From the NCBI GenBank assembly GCA_964584985.1, contig CAZPBK010000008.1, positions 1 through 45,978 of the forward strand: a stretch of DNA of 45,978 bases, written 5' to 3'. A program made the translations under genes and the position numbers. The notes under the pieces are model-generated. The model did not search any database and was not told the origin of the DNA. It saw nothing but the letters and a program-made list of their open reading frames with translations. Origin of the DNA: JABMRF01 sp964584985. Its GTDB lineage: Bacteria; Patescibacteriota; Patescibacteriia; UBA11705; JABHMO01. Positions 13,347 to 21,705 of the stretch are shown here, one piece after another (the stretch's first letter is position 1; each line of letters opens with the position of its first letter).

Positions 13347-15334
13347 TCAACATGCTTCACCTTTTCCACATAAGAAGAATAAACCCAGCCTTGTTCGTCC
13401 TCAGAAATTTTAATCTTAAACCAATCATCATCTTCTTCCAAAAGAAAATACTCCTCCCCGGGATATACCTTTAAAATGATGGAAAAATCAGTTCCCGCGC
13501 CTTGACGCACATTAAGCCAACCCAAAGAGTTTTCTTTTATCAAAACTTTTACATTATTAACCTGCTTACCGGAACTGTCCTTTTCTTCAATATTTACTTC
13601 CTTGTCTTTTTCTTGTGCCGAATTCATATTTTCTTTATTGCTTTCAGTCTTATTTTCCTGGTTTTCCTGCTTTTCCCGATTTTCAGAGTCCGCAGAAAAA
13701 TCAAGATCCGTTTTACTGGAAATATCTGCTTCGCCGTTCAATAAATAAATATATTCATTCTCCGAAATTAAAGCACTGATATAACTAATTTTATCCAAAA
13801 TAAACTCATTGCCCTTAACTTTATTTTGGATCCTTTGAAAAACCTGTTTATCAGCTTCGGAGGCGGAAAAAGCCAACCACTGATCCGCCAAATTGGCTTT
13901 TACCGTTTTTTCATGTTCTTCTTTTATATTTTTATCGGCAATCAATCTTCCTCTTATTCTATCAGAAGTATATTCCCGGGGATTGACGGCTACCGGCAAC
14001 TCAAAAGAAACCTTTTCAGAAAACTTATAACCCGATAAAACCGTTTTATTTTCCTCTTGCTTCTTTTGAGAATCAAAATAATTGCGTAGCCAAAAGGCCC
14101 CGGAGACAAACAAAGCTCCAAAAATAACAATTAAAAGCAAAATTATTATTTGTTTTTTGTTTTTCTTAATTTCTTTGTTTTCTTCCGATACTTCCACCTC
14201 CTCGGCCTTCACTCTGGTTTTTATCGTTTCTTTTTGCTTTGTTTTTTTCTTTTGTTTTCTCTTTTTTGACAAAAGCTCAAAGGCCGGATCTCTCTTCCTC
14301 CATTTCCTTTCAAGTTCTCTGACCGCTAATCCCATAGCCTCAAGGTATAAAAAATTATTTTTTTCTCCATAAACAGAAGTTCCCTTAACCACCTTGATTT
14401 TTAAATCAGTTGCCAGATAATCACTAAGCCCTTTTAATCTGGCTGTTCCTCCCACCAAAATAATTTTTTCAAATTTGTTTTTATCCTTTTCTTTTTTTGG
14501 TTCTGAATTTGCGTAAACATTATTTATGTAAAAATCAATCGCTTTCTTCATCTCCTTCACTATCGGTTGCAAATGTTTTATCACAATAGATGAACCTTTT
14601 GTCCCTTTCTTCAAGTTAATTTTTTTCTTTTTTTGTTCAGCTTGTTTTTCACTGATTTTCAGCGACTTGGCCAATTCTTCAGTCAAGTATCTTCCGGCTC
14701 TCAAAATAGTATAAGAATGTTCTAATCCCCCGGAAGTAAAAATGGAAATATTTACGGTTTCAGCACCAAAATCACAAACAATAACCGGTTTTTTAGATTC
14801 CTTAAGTCCCAAACTTCGGTAAACGGCCAAAGTTTCAATATCAAAAATACGAAGATCTAAATCCGATTTTTCAAAAAAATCTTGCCATTCTCTAATAACT
14901 TTTCTATCGGCGGCCACCGCCAATATTGTTTCTTTTTTCTTGTCTTGTTTTATTTTTTTATAAGAATAAACCAGATCATCTTCCGGCAAAGGCACGGTTT
15001 CTTTAACCTTTTGATTGACAAAATCTTCTTCTTCCTTATCATCTTTTTTATCTCGTAAAAAAACCTCCGTATAAACTTGTGATTCAGGCAACCCAAAAAC
15101 AATTTGTTTTTCCTCAATCGAATTTGGTTTGGCCTTTTTAAAAACTTCTTTTAAAAATTTTCGAAGTTCTTGGGGATTTTTTATTCTCCCTTTTTCCACA
15201 ATGCCGGGTTTCAATTTTATTCTCCCCAAAGAATTAATTTCTATTTTTAATCCGCTTTTTTCCATTTCCGCCACCTCAACTGTATGATCGGCAATATCCA
15301 AGCCAATGGCTTTTTTGTTGAATAAATTTAACAT
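13343..15334 (-). CDS. pilM: PilM-like actin-fold protein fused to TM segment and SH3 domain, 663 aa
   Basis: Residues 1-345 are PilM: an actin-like start (KKAIGLDIADHTVEVAEME), phosphate-loop-like VIVCDFGAETVNISIF (184-199) and adenosine-type KIILVGGTARLKGL (291-304). A lysine-rich linker leads to one membrane helix at about 396-417. A mixed alpha/beta region (430-540) and a Glu/Asn/Lys-rich disordered stretch (545-590) follow, then a bacterial SH3 domain (about 595-660) with GWLNVRQGAGTDFSIILKV and DDDWFKIKI...GWVYSSYV. In classical pili PilM is cytoplasmic and binds the N-terminus of PilN. Here the actin fold is covalently tied across the membrane, so the post-TM part may replace PilN/PilO. 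Such SH3 domains often bind peptidoglycan. Confidence 0.85.
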   Translation of the reverse strand: MLNLFNKKAIGLDIADHTVEVAEMEKSGLKIEINSLGRIKLKPGIVEKGRIKNPQELRKFLKEVFKKAKPNSIEEKQIVFGLPESQVYTEVFLRDKKDDKEEEDFVNQKVKETVPLPEDDLVYSYKKIKQDKKKETILAVAADRKVIREWQDFFEKSDLDLRIFDIETLAVYRSLGLKESKKPVIVCDFGAETVNISIFTSGGLEHSYTILRAGRYLTEELAKSLKISEKQAEQKKKKINLKKGTKGSSIVIKHLQPIVKEMKKAIDFYINNVYANSEPKKEKDKNKFEKIILVGGTARLKGLSDYLATDLKIKVVKGTSVYGEKNNFLYLEAMGLAVRELERKWRKRDPAFELLSKKRKQKKKTKQKETIKTRVKAEEVEVSEENKEIKKNKKQIIILLLIVIFGALFVSGAFWLRNYFDSQKKQEENKTVLSGYKFSEKVSFELPVAVNPREYTSDRIRGRLIADKNIKEEHEKTVKANLADQWLAFSASEADKQVFQRIQNKVKGNEFILDKISYISALISENEYIYLLNGEADISSKTDLDFSADSENREKQENQENKTESNKENMNSAQEKDKEVNIEEKDSSGKQVNNVKVLIKENSLGWLNVRQGAGTDFSIILKVYPGEEYFLLEEDDDWFKIKISEDEQGWVYSSYVEKVKHVD

Positions 15335-15340
15335 AAAGTA

Positions 15341-15748
15341 TTAATTTTCCACTTCTTGCCACGAATCAATAATGATATCGTCGCCGGAAATGGTTATTTG
15401 CGCTTGTATTTTTTTATAATAATTATCAATAGAACTTTCAGAAATGACTGTTCGGTCAGAACCGCTACCGGTTACCCCTATTATACATGATCCATCATCA
15501 ATATTTAAATTTTCTCCCGAATATGACGAATCAAACCTTAACTTTATTAAAGCTTCCTCCATACAAGCATCGGCCAAAGAAAAAGCTCCACCCGCTTTTT
15601 GCATGGTATAGCCCATTTCCAATTCACCCAATCCCAAAATAGAAGCCGTATAAGCCATAACCAAAACTGCGGCTGCAATAATAACTATGGTTAATAAAGC
15701 AGCCACTCCTTTTTTATTTTTTTTATTATCATTATCTGTTTTTTTCAT
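15341..15748 (-). CDS. PilX-like prepilin-type protein, 135 aa
   Basis: A basic start (MKKTDNDNKKNKKG) is followed by VAALLTIVIIAAAVLVMAYTASILGL, a pilin-like hydrophobic helix after a Gly but without Glu at +5. Next comes LADACMEEALIKLR, a phrase typical of PilX-like proteins in pilus minor-pilin operons. The short C-terminal part (residues 75-135) is strand-rich with one further Cys (DGSCIIGVTGSG). The two Cys could pair. Its place between the PilW/J-like gene and pilM matches PilX in minor-pilin order, and lack of Glu5 suits a tip-located minor pilin. It is co-transcribed, with gaps of 3 and 6 bases. Confidence 0.75.
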   Translation of the reverse strand: MKKTDNDNKKNKKGVAALLTIVIIAAAVLVMAYTASILGLGELEMGYTMQKAGGAFSLADACMEEALIKLRFDSSYSGENLNIDDGSCIIGVTGSGSDRTVISESSIDNYYKKIQAQITISGDDIIIDSWQEVEN

Positions 15749-15751
15749 ACT

Positions 15752-16294
15752 CTACTCTCTTAAACTGACTGCGGTTTGCCAGCTTTGACTGTATTTATAA
15801 TGCCCATTACCATCAGAATCATATTCAACGCTTAGCTCAATTTTTATATTTTCTTTATTTCCGATTGAAGTCAAATCAGTAAAAACCAAATTGGTTATTT
15901 TTACCTCATCGCTGGTCACGGCCAAGGGCGAAGATGTTCCTTTGGTCAACCGCAAAATTCCATCATCAGCCGTTAAATCGATTATGGTGGGATCATCAAC
16001 GCTCTCATCCATTTGCAAAGACAGTACTCCGGGATCGGAATCAAAGGTTGAAGCGCCGAGATTAACCGCATCGGCCGATAAAACGCTTTGACTTATCAGG
16101 TGTAAAGCTTGTCTGGCGTTGGCTTGAACTTCTTGCTGGACATAAACCTTATTGCGCATATTTCCTATTGATAAAACAAAACCAATAAAAGAAGATAAAA
16201 CCAGACCCAACACTCCGACATAAACCAAGGTCTCCACCAAGGTAAACCCTTTGTTATTTCCATTGTTTTTTGTTTTTTTAATAAAAATTTTCAT
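15752..16294 (-). CDS. PilW/GspJ-like minor pseudopilin, 180 aa
   Basis: The leader MKIFIKKTKNNGNNKG precedes FTLVETLVYVGVLGLVLSSFIGF, with Glu+5. This is followed by QQEVQANARQALHLISQSVLSAD, the helix that in PilW/PilJ/GspJ proteins continues from the N-terminal helix. The C-terminal domain is beta-rich with no Cys and includes GILRLTKG and VTNLVFTDL-type strands (KITNLVFTDLTSIGN). These proteins sit in the minor-pilin tip complex that primes pilus assembly. The gene order here (FimT, giant PilV, PilW/J, PilX) is the standard one. Gap to the upstream gene is 12 bases. Confidence 0.82.
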   Translation of the reverse strand: MKIFIKKTKNNGNNKGFTLVETLVYVGVLGLVLSSFIGFVLSIGNMRNKVYVQQEVQANARQALHLISQSVLSADAVNLGASTFDSDPGVLSLQMDESVDDPTIIDLTADDGILRLTKGTSSPLAVTSDEVKITNLVFTDLTSIGNKENIKIELSVEYDSDGNGHYKYSQSWQTAVSLRE

Positions 16295-16306
16295 TTTTTT
16301 AACACT

Positions 16307-19300
16307 CTACTTATAATCAATCCTTATTTCACTTAAAACCGGAGTTTCCGTACCATCTCCGCTCAAACTGACTTTATAGCGAACCCATTGATTTCCATTC
16401 AAAGTTGTCGGTAACAATGTTCCCTGTGAATCCGTAACGCTCTGCCAAGCGGTCCAGGTCCCGGGTGTTCCACCGGAATCCGGAGCCGTGGCCACTTCCA
16501 AAGAAATGGAACAACTGCTCGGAACGGTTTCATCCCATTCAATAACCTGAACAGGAGAAACATTTCCCATATCAAAAGCCGAAGAAACTAAATCCCCGCT
16601 GGTTTCATAGCCTGAGGTGGCTGAATAAAGATGGATGATTGTTCCGCTTTCACCCACCGCCCAAACATCATTACCGCTTATGGCTTCCACATCATTAATG
16701 GTTTGAGTGGTCGGTATTTCTTGGAACTCCCAGCTTACCCCGTCCCAAACTCGGGCTTCATCAGCCTCGCCAAGAACCCAGCCTTTATCAGAATCAAACA
16801 TGGATATGCTGTTCCAAGTATCCCAATCAATCCGAATATATTGACTCCAAGAAGAACCGTTATAATACCAATATTGACCGCTTTCTCCCACCGCCCAACC
16901 TTCGGAAGCGCTTACCATATAAATTCCCAATATATCTTGCCAACCCTGATCACTGTCCTCACTCCAGGAAGATCCGTCATAATATAAAATTTTACCGGAA
17001 TCTCCCACAGCCCAACCGGTTCCATCGGACAACATAAAAATTTCATTTATATCTTCGGAAACCGGTCCGCTAAACTCGGTCCAAGTACTCCCGTCATACT
17101 CGGCCATATTATTATTACTGGAACCTCCGGCAAAACCGCTGGTAGTCGAAGAAAAGGAAACCGTTGTCCAATTTTCATTGCCTGTATCCGTATGTTCAGA
17201 CCAACTTGAACCGTTGTAATGCAAGATCTTTCCCGAACTACCGACCGCCCAAATATCAGAGCCCGAGACCACATCAATTCCTTGCAAATTATCACCAACA
17301 GACGAACTGATACTATCCCAATCGTTGCCGTTATAATTTATAATTGTACCACTGTCTCCCACCGCCCAAATATTATCTGAAGAAACAAAATCCAAAGAGT
17401 TCAAAGCTTCACCGGTTGGTGCATTATAGACAACTGTCAAATCTTCAAGTTCCGGACTTTCAGACGGATTGTCACCGCGAGTCAAAGTCAAACGATACTG
17501 AATATATCGGGAATCGGCCGAAGAGATGTCTTCACCTGAAAAATCACTCAACTCACCACTCCAAGAACTCCAAGAAGAATCCGGAGAAGCCGTATTGCCA
17601 CTCCTGGTGGCTACAGTCAGATCGCCTCCGTCCGATAAATTCTCCGTCCAAAAAATATTATCCCAAGTGTTTATTCCGGCTCCTCCGTCAATAACCTCTG
17701 AATTAAAAGTACCGGTTGAATCGTAAAAATTATTGTACTCATATATCCCCATTCCATCGCCAACCACAAAACCAAGGTTCTCATTTAATAAAAATATTCC
17801 ATTCCAATTTTCACTGCCCGTATCGGTTATTTCAGTCCAAGAGGTCCCGTCATATTGAATAATCACACCATTTTCTCCGGTCGCCCAAATATTATCGGAA
17901 GATAAAATATGTAAATCGTTTAAATCTTCCCCGGTCGGTGAACTAACGGAATCATCCCATGCACTGCCGTCATAATGAGCAATCACTCCGTTTTCGCCCA
18001 CCGCCCAAATATCATCGTTAGCCACCGCTTCCATAGCATACCAACGCTCATTTCCGGTATCCGTATCCATTCTCCAAGCCGGATCTAAACTGTATTCAAA
18101 AATTTCACTGTCATCACCAACTACAAAACCCAAGTTTTCGTTAAACAGATATATTCCGTTCCAATCTTCATTTCCGGTATCCTTATCTTCTGACCAGGAA
18201 CTACCGTCATATTGAATAATCACACCATTTTCTCCGGTCGCCCAAATATTATCGGAGGCTAAAATACGCAAATCATTTAAATCCTCACTTGTCGGCGAAC
18301 TAACGGAATCATCCCATGCACTGCCGTCATAATGAGCAATGGCCCCTTTTCTTCCCACTGCCCAAATATCATCATCAGCCACCGCTTCCATGGCATACCA
18401 CCGTTCATTGCCGGTATCCGTATGCAAAGACCAACTTGAGCCATTATAATACCAAATCCGACCATTACGTCCTCCGACCCAAGCACTTGAAGAATCAACA
18501 ACTGTGATCGAATAAAGGTCCGTACTATTTGGAACGGTGGTTTTGCTCCAAGTTGAACCATTATATTCAGCCACTGTTCCGCTGTCACCGACCACCCAGC
18601 CGGAATCAGCATCCAACATATCAACATCATTCCAATTTATCCAACCGGTATCCGAGTCCTGACTCCAATCGCTACCATCATAATGCCAGATTTTTTCACT
18701 GTCTCCGACCGCCCAAATATCGTCATCAGCGATTAAAGACAAACCGTTCACCCCTTCCCAACCGAAATTATACTCCTCCGTCCAATCAGTGCCGTCATAA
18801 CTCATAAACTTGGCATCTTCACCCACGGCCCAGCCACTGGTTTCAGAAGTTAAAACAACATCATATAAAGCTTGCCAATCACTTCCACTATCATCATGCT
18901 CAAACCAATCTAATTCACCACTATAACGCCAAAACATCCCCTTATCTCCACCCGCCCAAACATTATCAAAATCAAAAGCTTCCAAACAATAAATATCCTG
19001 AGCACTTGGAACGGTGGTTTTGCTCCAAGTTGAACCATTATATTCAGCCACTGTTCCGCTGTCACCGACCACCCAGCCGGAATCAGCATCCAACATATCA
19101 ACATCATTCCAATTTATCCAACCGGTATCCGAGTCCTGACTCCAATCGCTACCATCATAATGCCAGATTTTTTCACTGTCTCCGACCGCCCAAATATCGT
19201 CATCAGCGATTAAAGACAAACCGTTCACCCCTTCCCAACCGAAATTATACTCCTCCGTCCAATCAGTGCCGTCATAACTCATAAACTTGGCATCTTCACC

Positions 19301-20161
19301 CACGGCCCAGCCACTGGTTTCAGAAGTTAAAACAACATCATATAGAGCTTGCCAATCACTTCCACTATCATCATGCTCAGCCCACTGGATATTTTTAGCC
19401 AGAATAACACTGCCTTCGTTTCCGGAACCACTTGTTTGTGTTCCATCAAAACTGCCGGCATTAAAATCAACATCCGTGGTATCTATGGCCAGAGTACCGG
19501 CCGCGTCTTGCCAACTACCATCTCCTCCGCCACCGCTAACCGTGGCCAGTTTTATTTCACCGACTCCGCTGACATCCACTGACGAACTTGAATCATATTT
19601 AGTTGCATCCGACCAAAGGCTTTGACCGGATCCGCCCGACCAATCAGTTTGAGTCCAAAATACGGAATTCCAATCGGTTAGATACAAAATTCTTTGAATT
19701 GAATTGGTTACCCCCGGATTGGATGTCCACTCAACGCTCAAATCAACTCTTTTACTGTATATATCATTATAATCCCCGGGACAATCCACTATATTATCGG
19801 AATCATTTCGGCAAATATCGGAAAATGAAATGGTTCTGGTAAACTTCCCTATTGTCTCATCAGTTCCTTCTCCATCAAAATCCCATTGGTTACCACTGAT
19901 GGAAACTGCACTTTGATCATATATAATTTCATTCCACGCTCTATCCTTAACAGCTCTAACAGCCTCGGCTCCCTGTTGAACTAAAGCCTCAGCTCGTATA
20001 AACTCGCCTCCTTTCAAAAGAGAAGTAAAACTCCCGGCCACCATGGAGGTCATAGCCGCGCTAATCAATGCAAAAACAGCCAAAGCAATAATTATTTCTA
20101 TAATGCTCTGACCGTATCTTTGACTATAATGTTTACTGACTTTGGACTGTTCCGATTTCAT
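16307..20161 (-). CDS. Giant PilV-type minor pilin with three beta-propeller repeats sets, probable tip adhesin, 1284 aa
   Basis: A basic leader ends in YG, then QSIIEIIIALAVFALISAAM, a prepilin helix with Glu+5, as in PilV/GspI. After the pilin head (to about 165) comes a beta-rich module, then 21 copies of a blade-like motif of the form DIWAVGDSG...YNGSSW, spaced about 40 residues. Fourteen copies come first, then a beta-sandwich-like insert (WDNIFWTENLSDGGDLTVA... to ...ELEDLTVVYNAP), then seven more, then a related final sandwich ending PVLSEIRIDYK. Counts of 14 and 7 suit seven-bladed propellers. Canonical minor pilins are about 150-200 aa. It occupies the PilV slot next to FimT (29-base overlap), so propellers would be displayed at the pilus tip. 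Ligand unknown. Confidence 0.85.
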   Translation of the reverse strand: MKSEQSKVSKHYSQRYGQSIIEIIIALAVFALISAAMTSMVAGSFTSLLKGGEFIRAEALVQQGAEAVRAVKDRAWNEIIYDQSAVSISGNQWDFDGEGTDETIGKFTRTISFSDICRNDSDNIVDCPGDYNDIYSKRVDLSVEWTSNPGVTNSIQRILYLTDWNSVFWTQTDWSGGSGQSLWSDATKYDSSSSVDVSGVGEIKLATVSGGGGDGSWQDAAGTLAIDTTDVDFNAGSFDGTQTSGSGNEGSVILAKNIQWAEHDDSGSDWQALYDVVLTSETSGWAVGEDAKFMSYDGTDWTEEYNFGWEGVNGLSLIADDDIWAVGDSEKIWHYDGSDWSQDSDTGWINWNDVDMLDADSGWVVGDSGTVAEYNGSTWSKTTVPSAQDIYCLEAFDFDNVWAGGDKGMFWRYSGELDWFEHDDSGSDWQALYDVVLTSETSGWAVGEDAKFMSYDGTDWTEEYNFGWEGVNGLSLIADDDIWAVGDSEKIWHYDGSDWSQDSDTGWINWNDVDMLDADSGWVVGDSGTVAEYNGSTWSKTTVPNSTDLYSITVVDSSSAWVGGRNGRIWYYNGSSWSLHTDTGNERWYAMEAVADDDIWAVGRKGAIAHYDGSAWDDSVSSPTSEDLNDLRILASDNIWATGENGVIIQYDGSSWSEDKDTGNEDWNGIYLFNENLGFVVGDDSEIFEYSLDPAWRMDTDTGNERWYAMEAVANDDIWAVGENGVIAHYDGSAWDDSVSSPTGEDLNDLHILSSDNIWATGENGVIIQYDGTSWTEITDTGSENWNGIFLLNENLGFVVGDGMGIYEYNNFYDSTGTFNSEVIDGGAGINTWDNIFWTENLSDGGDLTVATRSGNTASPDSSWSSWSGELSDFSGEDISSADSRYIQYRLTLTRGDNPSESPELEDLTVVYNAPTGEALNSLDFVSSDNIWAVGDSGTIINYNGNDWDSISSSVGDNLQGIDVVSGSDIWAVGSSGKILHYNGSSWSEHTDTGNENWTTVSFSSTTSGFAGGSSNNNMAEYDGSTWTEFSGPVSEDINEIFMLSDGTGWAVGDSGKILYYDGSSWSEDSDQGWQDILGIYMVSASEGWAVGESGQYWYYNGSSWSQYIRIDWDTWNSISMFDSDKGWVLGEADEARVWDGVSWEFQEIPTTQTINDVEAISGNDVWAVGESGTIIHLYSATSGYETSGDLVSSAFDMGNVSPVQVIEWDETVPSSCSISLEVATAPDSGGTPGTWTAWQSVTDSQGTLLPTTLNGNQWVRYKVSLSGDGTETPVLSEIRIDYK
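18529..18902 (-). repeat. 374-bp in-gene direct repeat, copy A
   Basis: Copy A matches 19006-19379 with one visible mismatch (18868 A, 19345 G). The period is 477 bases (159 codons), in frame, covering about three propeller blades. The 103 bases between copies are unique. Confidence 0.93.
19006..19379 (-). repeat. 374-bp in-gene direct repeat, copy B
   Basis: Copy B of the repeat in the giant pilin gene. Near identity at synonymous positions means the duplication or conversion is recent, or that an assembly problem has added or lost a unit. Confidence 0.93.
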
Positions 20162-20615
20162 TTATTTCAATGGTTTTACTTGAACCGATTGTTTGAGAAG
20201 CCACTTCGATCGTTCCGACCATATCGGGATTTCCCAAACCTTTGGAAAAATTAACCTCATCCGACTGACCTGAACCCGACAAACTCCATTGAAGTTCAAC
20301 TTCTCCGCCTAAATCAAAATTGCGATCATAAGAGGCTGTTCTGGTGGAATAAGAATTCCCTTGATAAGCTACATAACTGTCGGAAAAAAATTTTATTCCA
20401 TGAGCTGAATCACTAAACCGCGCCATAGATTTTTCTTTGGATATCCGCAAATTTTGTATCAATAAACTGGTGGATTCATTTATTTGACTCTTTACCTGCA
20501 AACTGCCATAAATAGGCACGGCAACCACCGCCAAAATAAGACTAATGGCAATAACCATTAAAAGCTCCACCAAGGTAAAACCTAACCTATCTTCTGATAT
20601 TACCCGTAATTTCAT
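20133..20615 (-). CDS. GspH/FimT-type minor pseudopilin, 160 aa
   Basis: The leader MKLRVISEDRLG is followed by FTLVELLMVIAISLILAVVAVPIYG (Glu+5). Then comes the FimT/GspH-like stretch SLLIQNLRISKEKSMARFSDSAHGIKFFSDSYVAYQGN, in which the helix continues into a beta-rich head; the AHGIKF strand is common in this family. The C-terminal half is strand-rich and Ser/Gly-rich with no Cys. Its start overlaps the end of pilC by 29 bases and its end overlaps the giant pilin start by 29 bases, indicating coupled translation. It is the first of the minor-pilin set. Confidence 0.85.
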   Translation of the reverse strand: MKLRVISEDRLGFTLVELLMVIAISLILAVVAVPIYGSLQVKSQINESTSLLIQNLRISKEKSMARFSDSAHGIKFFSDSYVAYQGNSYSTRTASYDRNFDLGGEVELQWSLSGSGQSDEVNFSKGLGNPDMVGTIEVASQTIGSSKTIEINEIGTVQSQ

Positions 20616-21696
20616 ATATTGGAGTAATTATGGATAAAGCCAAAAAGGCCACCACCGCCCCGATCACAATAAGCAAAGCCGGTTCAATTACGGTGGAAAG
20701 AGACTTGGTGGCATTGTCTACCTCTCCGTTGTAAAAATCTCCGAGATAAAACAAGGTTTCTTCCAATCTTCCCGATTCTTCACCCACTTTTATCATTTGT
20801 ATAACAATGGCCGGATACAAATCTTTAAAATCAGACAAAGAACCGCTTATTTTACTTCCTCGGGACACATGAGAACTCACCTTACTCAAACTTTTCCTAA
20901 AATAATAATTATTTAAACTGTCCTTGCTTACTTCCAGAGCTTCATCTATATTTAAACCACTTTTTAACAGCATAGCCAAAGTCCGACAAAACCGCGCCAA
21001 ATTAGTATCACTGGAAATCTTTTTTATCAAAGGGATCTTCAACAAAAGCCAATGCGTTACCGGACGAGAAAACCTTTGTCTGGCCAACCAAACCAAAAGA
21101 AAAACAAATCCCAAGATCCCGGACAACAACCAACCTCCGTAATCACGAATAAGATGGGAAAACCAAATCAAAAACTTGGTGGTAATCGGTAAATCCATTT
21201 GCAACCCCTCAAACAAAGGAGTTATTTTCGGTAAAACAAAAAAAGCCAAAGCCATTCCAAGTCCAAAGGCCACAACGGAAACCACGATCGGGTAAAACAT
21301 GGCTCCTTTTATTTTTGATTTTAATTTCCTTTCTCTTTCCAATTGTTCAGCTATATTGGCCAAATTTTTTTCCAAATTACCGGAAACTTCTCCCGACTTG
21401 ACCACATTGATAAAAAGCCCTGAAAAAGTCCGAGGATAATAGGAGAAAGATTCAGACAAGCTTCGCCCCGCTTTAACTGATGATAAAACTCCGGTCAAAA
21501 CTTTTTTTAATTTTCCGCTTGATTGATCTCTGATAATCTTCAAAGCTTCAGGCAACGGCAAACCTGACTTAAGCATTATACTTAAATGTTTAGCCAAAAG
21601 AACTTTTTGTGACAAACTGACTCCGAATATGGATATTTCCATTTGAAACAAGCTCTTTTTTTCTTTTGTTTGTTTTTTTGATTTTTGTTTTTTCAT
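20587..21696 (-). CDS. pilC: PilC, inner-membrane platform protein of the type IV pilus
   Basis: The 369-aa protein has two type II secretion system F domains. Each begins with the characteristic LAKHLSIMLKSGLPLPEALKI / LARFCRTLAMLLKSGLNIDEALEV motif and contains VVKSGEVSGNLE / MIKVGEESGRLEETL. Three membrane segments are visible (about 140-160, 190-210 and 338-360). The lysine-rich start is cytoplasmic. PilC couples PilB ATP hydrolysis to pilin polymerisation. The gene directly follows pilB (9 bases) and overlaps the fimT-like gene. Confidence 0.95.
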   Translation of the reverse strand: MKKQKSKKQTKEKKSLFQMEISIFGVSLSQKVLLAKHLSIMLKSGLPLPEALKIIRDQSSGKLKKVLTGVLSSVKAGRSLSESFSYYPRTFSGLFINVVKSGEVSGNLEKNLANIAEQLERERKLKSKIKGAMFYPIVVSVVAFGLGMALAFFVLPKITPLFEGLQMDLPITTKFLIWFSHLIRDYGGWLLSGILGFVFLLVWLARQRFSRPVTHWLLLKIPLIKKISSDTNLARFCRTLAMLLKSGLNIDEALEVSKDSLNNYYFRKSLSKVSSHVSRGSKISGSLSDFKDLYPAIVIQMIKVGEESGRLEETLFYLGDFYNGEVDNATKSLSTVIEPALLIVIGAVVAFLALSIITPIYEITGNIRR

Positions 21697-21705
21697 ATTT
21701 TAAAC

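Noticed and set aside
18529..19379. CRISPR-like or mobile-element reading of the direct repeats
   Set aside because: The repeats are long, in frame inside one gene, and encode propeller blades; no cas gene, transposase or terminal repeats accompany them. No CRISPR array was seen in the window.
17344..19625. Several plus-strand frames antisense to the giant pilin gene
   Set aside because: They are His/Pro/Ser-rich shadows of the repeat-containing gene and recur identically because the underlying DNA repeats.
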